The notes below the pieces were generated by a model that saw only the letters and a list, made by a program, of their open reading frames with translations, had not been told where the DNA came from and ran no database searches. A DNA stretch of 37,811 nt, taken from positions 1 to 37,811 of the forward strand of contig URJL01000018.1 in assembly GCA_900548115.1 (NCBI GenBank), given 5' to 3'. Position 1 is the first letter of the stretch, and every line of letters begins with the position of its first letter. Below, one piece after another: positions 8,362 to 15,911 of the stretch. This stretch comes from an uncultured Eubacteriales bacterium. GTDB lineage: Bacteria; Bacillota; Clostridia; Oscillospirales; CAG-382. The translations under genes were made by a program, and so were the position numbers.

Positions 8362-9453
8362 TTGCGAAGAAAATATCTTGACAACCTCCGTTCGATCACG
8401 GTCCTTCTGGTCGTTTTGTATCACGTTTTCTATATTTTCAACGGCAGCGGAGTGCTCGGCGGGGTCGGTCCGATCACCGAAGATCGCGGCGCCGACATTC
8501 TTCTTTATCTTTTGTACCCGTGGTTTATGTTTTTGCTGTTTGCCGTATCGGGCATGAGCGCGCGGTACAGTCTCGAACGCCGCACGCACCGCGAGTTTAT
8601 CCGCACCGAGACAAGAAAACTGCTTCTGCCCTCCACCGTCGGACTTTTCGTCTTTTGGTGGATATTGGGATATTTCAATGTGCGTTTCGGCGGCGCGTTT
8701 GATCACACTGCGATCCCGCTTCCGATCCGCTATCTCATCTATTCCCTCTCGGGAACGGGTCCGCTTTGGTATATCCAGATGCTGTGGCTTTTCTCGGTGG
8801 TTCTTGTTTTGATTCGAAAGCTCGAAAAAGATCGCCTTTACCGCCTCTGCGAAAAGATCGGCATTTGGCTTCTGCTGCCGCTGTATTTTGCCGTATGGGG
8901 CGCGGCGCAGATACTCAACACACCCGTTGTCGTCGTTTATCGATTCGGCTTTTACGGGCTTGCGTATCTTATCGGCTATTTTGTTTTCTCGCACGACGCG
9001 ATCATCGAAAAGCTGAAAAAGCTGTGGCTTCCGCTGTGTCTTGCGGCAGTCGCGGCGGAGGTTGCCTTTACGGTTTTGTATTTTGATGTTCCGTATACCG
9101 ACGACGCGGTTCTGCACTCACCGCTTTGCTGTCTCTGCGCGTGGGTTACGACGCTTGCCGCGCTTGCGGTTATGAAGCGGTGGGGCGATGTCGAAAACGC
9201 GTTTTTCGCGCAGATCAAGAAACGCTCGTGGGGGCTGTATCTCTTCCACTATCTTCCGCTTGCGGTGTGCGCCGACGTCGTTTACCATGCACCGTTTTCA
9301 CCCTTTGTAAAATATCTGCTCACCGCCCTTTGCGCCTTTGCGGGTGCGATCGTTCTGTATGAAGCGCTGAGCCGCATCCCGTTTGTGCGTACCGTGGTGT
9401 GCGGAATCGGGAAAGAAAATATTCGGCAAAAGAAAAACAAAACTCAAAATTAA
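8362..9453 (+). CDS. Membrane acyltransferase (acyltransferase family 3)
   Basis: 363 residues from TTG 8362, chosen because AAAAGGCGGG lies seven bases upstream; a longer reading from 8272 would start inside the -35 box and is unlikely. The N-terminus RKYLDNLRSITVLLVVLYHV has the Asp/Arg and the His of the family's first membrane helix. About ten hydrophobic helices follow. Members move acyl groups, often acetyl or succinyl, onto sugars or other small molecules at the cytoplasmic membrane. It is the first gene of an operon; the amide hydrolase starts 12 nt downstream. The substrate cannot be told from sequence. Confidence 0.85.
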   Translation: MRRKYLDNLRSITVLLVVLYHVFYIFNGSGVLGGVGPITEDRGADILLYLLYPWFMFLLFAVSGMSARYSLERRTHREFIRTETRKLLLPSTVGLFVFWWILGYFNVRFGGAFDHTAIPLPIRYLIYSLSGTGPLWYIQMLWLFSVVLVLIRKLEKDRLYRLCEKIGIWLLLPLYFAVWGAAQILNTPVVVVYRFGFYGLAYLIGYFVFSHDAIIEKLKKLWLPLCLAAVAAEVAFTVLYFDVPYTDDAVLHSPLCCLCAWVTTLAALAVMKRWGDVENAFFAQIKKRSWGLYLFHYLPLAVCADVVYHAPFSPFVKYLLTALCAFAGAIVLYEALSRIPFVRTVVCGIGKENIRQKKNKTQN

Positions 9454-9465
9454 GGAGAAAAAGTC

Positions 9466-10533
9466 ATGTCCAAAAGAAAAAAACGCATTTTGATCATCCT
9501 GATCGTGTTTCTTGCCTTGCTTGCCGTTTTATTTATCGGCGCATACGGCATGTTCCGGTCTCAGCTGACCGCCATGAAGACCATTCGCAAGCTCGACGAC
9601 CGTCTTTACACACTCGATTACGTCGGTGATTACGGTTTTGACGAATTTCAAAGGCGCGGCGGTGCAAGCTCGGATTCCGAGGTCGGCTCGTATATCGCCG
9701 AGTTTCTGTCGCACGGCTTTTACAAGGTACAGCCCGATACCGCAAACTTCGGATGCAGTACGGTTTCGGCGCCGAGTGACAACGGGTATCTTTTCGGTCG
9801 GAATTACGACTGGGTCGACTGCACGATCATGATCGTGCGCACAAAGCCCGAAAACGGCTATGCGTCGGTTTCGACCTGCAATATGGATTATTTAGGCTTC
9901 GGCGAGGATTATCGCCCCGAAGGCTTTCAAAATCAAATGCTGGCGCTTGCTTCGGTTTATGTTCCGCTGGACGGCATGAACGAAATGGGGCTTTGCGTTG
10001 CGGACCTGATGATCGAGGTCGACGAGGTAACGAATCAGGACAACGGAAAGGTCGATTTTACGACCACCACCGCCATCCGCAAAATTCTCGACGAAGCAAA
10101 AGATGTTGACGAAGCAATCGAAATTCTCAAAAACATCGATATGCACGGCTCGGCAGGGCTTATGCACCATCTCGCCCTCTGCGACAAGAGCGGACGGTCG
10201 GTCGTGGCGGAATATATTGAAGGCGAGCTTGCCGTCACCGAGACGCCGGTCGTTACGAATTTCTTCTTGACCGAAGGCGAAAAGTACGGTATCGGGACCG
10301 AACAATCAAAACTCCGTTACTCGATCCTCTCCGATTTTCTTTCGGAAAATGCAACGGCGGATCCCGAAGATATGCGCGATGCGCTGAAGAGCGTTTGCAA
10401 AAAGACCCTGAACGATGAAAACGAAAAGACGGTCTGGAGCATCGTTTGTGACCCGAACGCCGGAACGCTCACCTATTATATCCGCGAAAATTACGAAGAA
10501 AAGCTCGTCTTCCCGATTCGGGAGGACAAATAA
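9466..10533 (+). CDS. Membrane-anchored Ntn amide hydrolase (choloylglycine hydrolase/C45-like)
   Basis: 355 residues. An N-terminal basic stretch and one membrane helix (7-27) anchor the protein facing outward. Residue C97 in NFGCSTVSAPSDNGYLFGRN is the expected N-terminal nucleophile after self-cleavage; NxxW-type residues follow in RNYDW. The family cleaves linear amide bonds in bile salts, penicillin V, N-acyl-homoserine lactones or acyl peptides. Here about 70 residues separate the helix from C97 and would be a pro-segment. The start has AAGGAG at the right distance. It sits between an acyltransferase and an ABC transporter, which suggests handling of an acylated small molecule at the surface (inference). 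Confidence 0.8.
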   Translation: MSKRKKRILIILIVFLALLAVLFIGAYGMFRSQLTAMKTIRKLDDRLYTLDYVGDYGFDEFQRRGGASSDSEVGSYIAEFLSHGFYKVQPDTANFGCSTVSAPSDNGYLFGRNYDWVDCTIMIVRTKPENGYASVSTCNMDYLGFGEDYRPEGFQNQMLALASVYVPLDGMNEMGLCVADLMIEVDEVTNQDNGKVDFTTTTAIRKILDEAKDVDEAIEILKNIDMHGSAGLMHHLALCDKSGRSVVAEYIEGELAVTETPVVTNFFLTEGEKYGIGTEQSKLRYSILSDFLSENATADPEDMRDALKSVCKKTLNDENEKTVWSIVCDPNAGTLTYYIRENYEEKLVFPIREDK

Positions 10534-10558
10534 GGCAAAAATCGAAAGGGCTCGTATT

Positions 10559-11272
10559 ATGCTGAAAATCGAACATCTGACCAAAATCTACGGAGACAAA
10601 AAAGCCGTCGATGATCTTTCGCTCACGATAGAAGCGGGCGAGATCTGCGGCTTCATCGGGCACAACGGCGCGGGAAAAACAACGACCATCAAAGCGGCGA
10701 TCGGGATTCTGCGTTTTGATGGGGGCGAAATCTTGATCGACGGAAAGTCGATCAAAAAAGATCCCGTCGGCTGTAAAAAGCAACTTGCTTACATCCCCGA
10801 CAACCCCGATCTTTACGGCTATATGACGGGAAGTGCGTACCTGAATTTCATCGCCGACATTTTCGGCGTTCCGACCGAAAAGCGGAAGGAAAAGATCGAA
10901 AAACTCGCGGCGGATTTTGAGCTTCTCGATGATCTTTCCTCCCCCATCTCCGCTTATTCGCACGGAATGAAGCAAAAGCTTGCCATCATCGCGGCGTGGA
11001 TTCACGATCCGAAGCTTATTATTATGGATGAACCGTTCGTGGGGCTTGACCCGAAGGCGTCGCACCTTTTAAAGGGCATGATGCGCGAACATTGCGACGG
11101 CGGCGGAGCGATCTTTTTCTCCACGCACGTTTTGGAAGTGGCGGAGAAGCTTTGCGATAAGGTCGCCATCATCAAAAACGGAAAGCTTATCCGTTCGGGT
11201 ACGATGGAGGAGGTAAAAGGCGACGATTCTCTCGAAGAGGTCTTTCTCGAACTGGAGGATACATCATGCTGA
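10559..11272 (+). CDS. ABC transporter ATP-binding protein
   Basis: 237 residues from ATG 10559, with GAAAGGG eight bases upstream. Walker A is GHNGAGKTTT (about 37-46), the signature is YSHGMKQK, Walker B is LIIMDEP and the switch His is in STHVLEVAE. It resembles ATPases that pair with large ABC-2 type permeases, as in lantibiotic immunity or the Ytr system. It begins 25 nt after the amide hydrolase and overlaps the permease gene by 7 nt, so the two subunits should be made together. Confidence 0.95.
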   Translation: MLKIEHLTKIYGDKKAVDDLSLTIEAGEICGFIGHNGAGKTTTIKAAIGILRFDGGEILIDGKSIKKDPVGCKKQLAYIPDNPDLYGYMTGSAYLNFIADIFGVPTEKRKEKIEKLAADFELLDDLSSPISAYSHGMKQKLAIIAAWIHDPKLIIMDEPFVGLDPKASHLLKGMMREHCDGGGAIFFSTHVLEVAEKLCDKVAIIKNGKLIRSGTMEEVKGDDSLEEVFLELEDTSC

Positions 11273-12867
11273 AGCTTCTTTTGAAAAAACAGCTGACCGA
11301 GATTTTCCGCAACTATTTTTACGATCCAAAAAAGAACAAGGCGCGTTCCAAGGGAGCCGTGATTCTCTATTTCGTTTTGTTCGGCGTTTTGATGGTCGGC
11401 GTTCTCGGCGGACTGTTCACCTTTCTTTCGCTTGCGCTCTGCACCGCGCTGTATAATGTGGGAATGCCGTGGCTTTACTTTTTGCTGATCGGACTTCTTG
11501 CTTCCTTTTTGGGCATTTTCGGCAGTGTATTCAACACCTATGCGGGGCTTTATCTTCCCAAGGACAACGACCTTTTGCTGTCGCTCCCGATTCCCGTTCG
11601 GTACATACTGATCTTTCGTCTTCTGACGGTTTATCTTTTGGGGCTTTTTTACTCGGGAATCGTCTTTCTTCCCGCCTGTATCGTTTATTACGTTGTGACG
11701 CCGTGCAGTGCTTCTGCGGTTCTCGGTTCGATTCTTCTTCTCTTCCTGATCACGATTTTTGTGCTGACGCTTTCCTGCGCGCTCGGATGGGTCGTTGCCA
11801 AGATCAGCACAAAGTTAAAGAACAAGAGCTTTCTCACCGTTCTTTTGTCGGTTCTTTTCTTCGGCGCGTACTATTTCTTCTCTTTTAAAGCACAGTCGCT
11901 GATCACAATTTTGATCGACAACGCCGCAAAATACGGAGAGGTGCTTTATTCAAAAGCCTATCCGCTGTATCTTTTCGGAATGGTCGGTGTCGGCGACGCA
12001 AAAGCCGCGGCGATCGTATCGGCGGCGATACTTATCCTCTTTTTGCTCGTCTATCTTCTTCTCTCCCGAAGCTTTATCGGCATTGCGACCGCGACGGGAA
12101 GAAGCGAAAAGCGGGCGTACAAAAAGGATTCGATTCGGCAGAAAAGCGTTTCGGGCGCGCTTTTGGCGCGCGAATTCCGCCGCTTTGCCGCAAGTCCCAC
12201 CTACATGCTGAATTGCGGTCTTGCTACGCTTTTGCTTCCCATTTGCGGAATCGCCGTCTTATGGAAAGGAAAACAGATTTTTCCCGTTTTGAACGAAATT
12301 TTTGCTCAGAATCCCGACCGCATTTTGCTCTTGCTGTGCGCCGCCGTCTGCGCCGTCTGCGCCGTGAACAACACAAGCGAGCCTTCGGTATCGTTGGAGG
12401 GAAACAACCTTTGGATCGTGCGTTCGCTTCCGCTCGACACATGGCACATTTTGCGGGCAAAGATCGAAATGCATCTGATTCTCACCGCGATTCCGATGCT
12501 GATTTGTCTTTTGTGTCTGTTTATCGCCCATCCCGCGTCGCCCGCCGCCGTTTTACTTGTACTTTTGCAAACGCTTTCCTTTGTTTTGCTCTCGGCGGAG
12601 TTCGGGCTTTATCTGGGGCTGAAAATGCCGATTTTAAACTGGGTAAGTGAGGTCACGCCGATCAAGCAGAATACGGGCGTGCTCCTCGAGCTTTTGGCGA
12701 GCGCGCTGTATTGCTTTGCGTTCGGCGGACTTGCCTTTCCGCTCGATCGCTTTAACATCGGATTTTTGCCGTATATGCTGTTCTTTACGGCGTTGAATCT
12801 TCTCCTTTGCTATCTCTTGTATCGATTCCTGAAGCGCAAGGGCAGTGCGATCTTTGAAACGCTTTGA
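11266..12867 (+). CDS. ABC-2 type permease
   Basis: 533 residues with about twelve hydrophobic segments in two halves, separated by a charged cytoplasmic stretch around 270-300 (RSEKRAYKKDSIRQK). The start ATG lies within the last codons of the ATPase gene, which indicates translational coupling. Such permeases export or exclude hydrophobic peptides, lipids or antibiotics. The cargo is unknown; the operon partners point to an acylated compound (inference). It ends in front of a strong terminator, which closes the operon. Confidence 0.9.
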   Translation: MLKLLLKKQLTEIFRNYFYDPKKNKARSKGAVILYFVLFGVLMVGVLGGLFTFLSLALCTALYNVGMPWLYFLLIGLLASFLGIFGSVFNTYAGLYLPKDNDLLLSLPIPVRYILIFRLLTVYLLGLFYSGIVFLPACIVYYVVTPCSASAVLGSILLLFLITIFVLTLSCALGWVVAKISTKLKNKSFLTVLLSVLFFGAYYFFSFKAQSLITILIDNAAKYGEVLYSKAYPLYLFGMVGVGDAKAAAIVSAAILILFLLVYLLLSRSFIGIATATGRSEKRAYKKDSIRQKSVSGALLAREFRRFAASPTYMLNCGLATLLLPICGIAVLWKGKQIFPVLNEIFAQNPDRILLLLCAAVCAVCAVNNTSEPSVSLEGNNLWIVRSLPLDTWHILRAKIEMHLILTAIPMLICLLCLFIAHPASPAAVLLVLLQTLSFVLLSAEFGLYLGLKMPILNWVSEVTPIKQNTGVLLELLASALYCFAFGGLAFPLDRFNIGFLPYMLFFTALNLLLCYLLYRFLKRKGSAIFETL

Positions 12868-12872
12868 CTTTT

Positions 12873-12903
12873 TCCTCCCGATTCCAATCGGGAGGATTTT
12901 TTT
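12873..12903 (+). terminator. Rho-independent terminator of the ABC operon
   Basis: CCTCCCGATT, a 2-nt loop core, AATCGGGAGG, then a T-run of seven (12897-12903). It begins six bases after the permease stop codon. Confidence 0.9.
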
Positions 12904-12923
12904 GCAAAATTCACAAAAATCAC

Positions 12924-12954
12924 TTGACTCTACAATCGTTGCAGAGTATATACT
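12924..12954 (+). promoter_or_regulatory. MerR-type promoter with 19-bp spacer and central dyad
   Basis: TTGACT (12924-12929), a 19-bp spacer, TATACT (12949-12954). Centred between them is ACTCTACAA-TCG-TTGCAGAGT (12927-12947), a 9-bp dyad with one mismatch. Over-long spacers with such a dyad are the mark of MerR-family activators, which twist the DNA to align the boxes (established). The downstream merR-like gene is the natural regulator. Confidence 0.85.
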
Positions 12955-12986
12955 GTATTCATGATCAAAAAACGAGGCGCGTTGTC

Positions 12987-14359
12987 ATGGAAACAAACCG
13001 CACGACCGGAAGCGTATTCAAAAACGTTTTATTCTTCTCCCTTCCCTACCTGTTATCGTATTTTCTTCAAACTCTCTACGGCATGGCGGATCTTTTCATC
13101 GTCGGGCAGTACGAAAACGTCGCGGCAACGACGGCGGTCTCGGTCGGCTCTCAGGTCATGCATATGCTCACGGTTATGATCGTCGGGCTTGCCATGGGTT
13201 CGACCGTCAGCATCGGACAATCGGTCGGCAGAGGCGACAAAGCGCGCACCTCTTACGCCATCGGCAATACCGTCACGCTGTTTATGGCTTTATCGCTCGT
13301 CCTCACGGGAATCCTTCTTTTCTCGGTGCGCGGGATCGTGTCGGTCATGTCCACCCCCGAAGACGCCGTTTCGGGAACGGTTTCGTATCTCACGGTGTGC
13401 TTTATCGGCATTCCCTTTATTACGGCATACAACATTATAAGCTCGATCTACCGCGGGATAGGCGACTCGAAAAGTCCTCTTTATTTCGTCGCCGTCGCCT
13501 GTGCCGCCAACATTGCGCTTGACTTTCTTTTCATGGGCGCACTGCGCTTGGGTCCCGTCGGCGCGGCGCTCGGAACAACGCTTTCGCAGGCGCTGAGCGT
13601 TGTCACGGCGCTTTGTGCCATTGTCAAAACAAAAAGCGGGATCACGCTCAAAAAAGAACACCTTCGCCCGCAAAAGTCGGTCGTCGGCCAGCTTCTTCGC
13701 ATCGGCATTCCCGTTGCGCTTCAGGACGGGCTGATCCAAGTCGGTTTTATCGTCATTACGATCATTGCCAACCGCCGCGGACTGGACGATGCGGCGGCAG
13801 TCGGCATCGTCGAAAAGGTCATCGGCTTCTTGTTCCTCGTCCCCTCCTCCATGCTCTCGACGGTCTCGGCGCTCGGAGCGCAGAACATCGGCGCGGGCAA
13901 GCCCGAACGGGCGAAAAAGACGCTGTATTACGCCATGGCGCTGACCTCTGCTTTCGGAATTCTTATAACGATTCTTGTACAGTTCACAGCTGAGCCGATC
14001 GTGGCGCTCTTTACCGATCAAAACGCCGCCGACGGCGCAAGGGTCGTTCTGCTCGGCGGGCAGTATTTTCGCGGGTATATTCTCGACTGCCTTTTGGCGG
14101 GTGTTCATTTCTGCTTCAGCGGGTATTTCTGTGCGCGGGGGCGGTCGGAGCTTTCGTTCCTACACAACATTATTTCCCTTTTGCGCATGCGCATACCGGG
14201 CGCGTATTTCGCTTCCAAGTTTTCCCCGACACGCTTTTCCCGATGGGACTTGCAACGGCATTCGGCTCGCTGATCTCGGTCATCGTCTGCCTTATCGCCT
14301 ATACTGTCCTTTGCCGCGAGGATAAACGGAAAAATTCGGTAAAGGGGGCGGCTTCTTGA
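12987..14359 (+). pseudogene. MATE-family multidrug exporter with a frameshift near its end
   Basis: ATG 12987 follows a GAGG ribosome site; a longer reading from 12864 starts before the promoter and was not used. Residues 1-410 show two six-helix halves of a MATE transporter (SLPYLLSYFLQTLYGMADLF at the start; GIPVALQDGLIQVGF opens the second half). After GAYFASK (about 14217) the frame goes into nonsense and stops at 14273. Adding one base there restores the expected MATE ending, FPDTLFPMGLATAFGSL and so on, to TGA 14357-14359. A one-base deletion in the TTTTCCCC run at about 14218 is the simplest cause. The product would lack the last helix. It precedes and overlaps the merR-like gene. Confidence 0.85.
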
Positions 14360-15186
14360 ATCGCGACGAGCTTTTCAAAATCGGCGATGTGGCGCGGCTT
14401 TACCGCGTAAGCGTAAGCAGTCTGCGGCATTATGAAGCGCTCGGGCTGCTCACACCCGCATGGGTAGATCCCGAGACCGATTATCGATATTACAGCACCC
14501 GCCAATTTGAAGTGCTGAACACCATCCGCTATCTGCGCACGCTGGATATGCCTCTCAGCGAGATCGGCGACTTTTTGCGCAGCCGCGACGTCGGAAGTAT
14601 GGAGGAAAAGCCGGAAAAACAGCTGGAGACGGTGCGGGAAAAGCGGCGGGAGCCGGAGCGTATCGAGCGGAAAATCGAAAATCGGCTGAGCGCGCTGAAG
14701 GATGCGCAAACCTCGCCTCTTTCGGTCATTTGACGCCGAAAAATTCCGAAAACGGACGTTGTTATTATGAAAACGTCGCTTACGGTGGGCAACAATGCCG
14801 CGATGGAACGATCGATTCGCGCTTTGGAAGGACCGCAAGCCGAGACGACCGTCTTTCTCGGGAAGATCGGCGTTGGCATTTCGCGCGAGCATCTTCTTGC
14901 CGAACAGTATGACCGCTACGACTTTCTGTTTTTGATACCCGACGCGGCAGACAATTTTTGCGGCAAAACGCTGACTTTGCCCGAAGCCGACTGTCTCACC
15001 GTACGCTTTCGCGGAATACACACCGACGCGAAAGAGCAATATTGCATTTTGGCGGCGTATATGAAAGAAAACGGGCTTTTGCCCAACGGCTTTTCCCGCG
15101 AGATCACCATGATCGACTACGGGCTTACCAACGATGTGAAAAAATTCGTGACCGAGATTTCGATTCCCATTGTTCAAAAGATGTAA
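14356..15186 (+). pseudogene. BmrR-like MerR regulator interrupted by an in-frame TGA
   Basis: TTG 14356 overlaps the restored end of the MATE gene (TTGA) and has AAAGGGGG upstream. Residues 7-75 are a MerR winged helix-turn-helix (FKIGDVARLYRVSVSSLRHY) followed by a charged coiled coil. A TGA at 14731-14733 stops translation after 125 residues. The same frame continues to 15186 with a GyrI/BmrR-type ligand-binding domain (from MKTSLTVGNNAAM). The full reading of 276 residues equals the usual length of BmrR. No ribosome site precedes the second half. A C-to-T change in CGA would explain the stop. It would have activated the promoter at 12924 in response to drugs. Confidence 0.85.
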
Positions 15187-15193
15187 AAAAAGC

Positions 15194-15200
15194 GAGCCTT
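15194..15200 (+). repeat. Left attachment repeat GAGCCTT
   Basis: It shares seven bases with the right end at 21101-21107. TnpX-type recombinases cross over at a GA dinucleotide, which is present here. Next to it 15209-15247 can fold as GCCGAT/ATCGGC outside GTAATTT/AAATTAC, a nested hairpin that may be a recombinase binding structure. Confidence 0.75.
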
Positions 15201-15272
15201 TCCCGTGTGCCGATAAGACAGTAATTTGAAGAAATTACGAAATCGGCATCTGTCAAACAGGATTGGACAACA

Positions 15273-15315
15273 AAACAGACGACATTCAACTTCGGTTGGG
15301 TGTCGTCTGTTTTTG
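15273..15315 (+). terminator. Strong hairpin terminator inside the left end of the transposon
   Basis: AAACAGACGACA and TGTCGTCTGTTT pair over 12 bp; the loop is closed further by two G-U pairs and CAAC-TTCG-GTTG, giving a UUCG tetraloop. TTTTT follows. It would shield the element from upstream transcription. Confidence 0.85.
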
Positions 15316-15617
15316 TACGTTTAAGGATTGAAAATCGCCTATTTTCTGCTCTGTGATGCTTTGTACGAAAGTGGGCATATCGGACTTCATACATCTGCGT
15401 GTATTGTTGTAGAAACGTAAAAACAACCACTATTCAGCATATTGGCTGCACGGATTAGAGAAGCACTATTGGGTGCCCCTTTTTTTGTTCCATAGTAAAA
15501 AACTTTGCGGAAATCACAGCAACCATTGCAATGTGGTCTAAAAAGGCTTTTCCACATTTTGAAAGCGCAAGAACTTCAAGAACTTGAAACTTTTTTATGA
15601 ATAATCGTAGTGATATA
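15316..15617. other. Non-coding A+T-rich stretch in the transposon
   Basis: No gene is supported. A 40-codon open stretch near 15420-15540 (ending NHCNVV) has no start or ribosome site and may be a remnant. TTCAAG-AA-CTTGAA (15575-15588) is a perfect short palindrome about 30 bp before the XRE promoter and could be an operator. Confidence 0.5.
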
Positions 15618-15646
15618 TTGAAATCTTTGATGTTTTATGGTATCAT
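15618..15646 (+). promoter_or_regulatory. Promoter of the XRE-helicase pair
   Basis: TTGAAA (15618-15623), 17-bp spacer, TATCAT (15641-15646), 45 nt before the XRE start codon. Confidence 0.75.
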
Positions 15647-15690
15647 TTATACTAAACACAGGTATAAGCAAAAGTTTGAGAGGTGTTTGC

Positions 15691-15903
15691 ATGAAGATTA
15701 GTTATAAAAAGCTCTGGATGTTTCTGATTCAAAAAGATATTACAAAGGTACAGTTGCGTAAAGATTTAGGCATTGCTCCCGGTACAATGAGCAAGCTCAA
15801 TAAGGGAGAAGAAGTTGCTATGTCGGTGCTTTTGCGTATTTGTGAATACCTTGATTGCGATATTGGCGATATATGCGAGGTTGTACGCCCCACCAAAGAA
15901 TAG
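15691..15903 (+). CDS. Small XRE-family DNA-binding protein
   Basis: 70 residues from ATG 15691, chosen over an upstream in-frame start because of AGAGGTG seven bases before it and because the promoter lies between the two. Nearly the whole protein is a helix-turn-helix: VQLRKDLGIAPGTMSKLNKG, then LLRICEYLDCDIGDICEVV. This short Cro-like type is common in clostridial mobile elements. It stops with TAG eight bases before the helicase gene and shares its AGGAGG region, so the two form an operon and the XRE protein probably controls it. Confidence 0.85.
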   Translation: MKISYKKLWMFLIQKDITKVQLRKDLGIAPGTMSKLNKGEEVAMSVLLRICEYLDCDIGDICEVVRPTKE

Positions 15904-15911
15904 GAGGAAAT

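Noticed and set aside
12864..12986. Upstream start for the MATE gene
   Set aside because: It would run through the preceding terminator and the MerR promoter; ATG 12987 fits the family.
15420..15540. Small open stretch in the left part of the transposon
   Set aside because: No start codon, no ribosome site and no recognizable similarity; at most a remnant.
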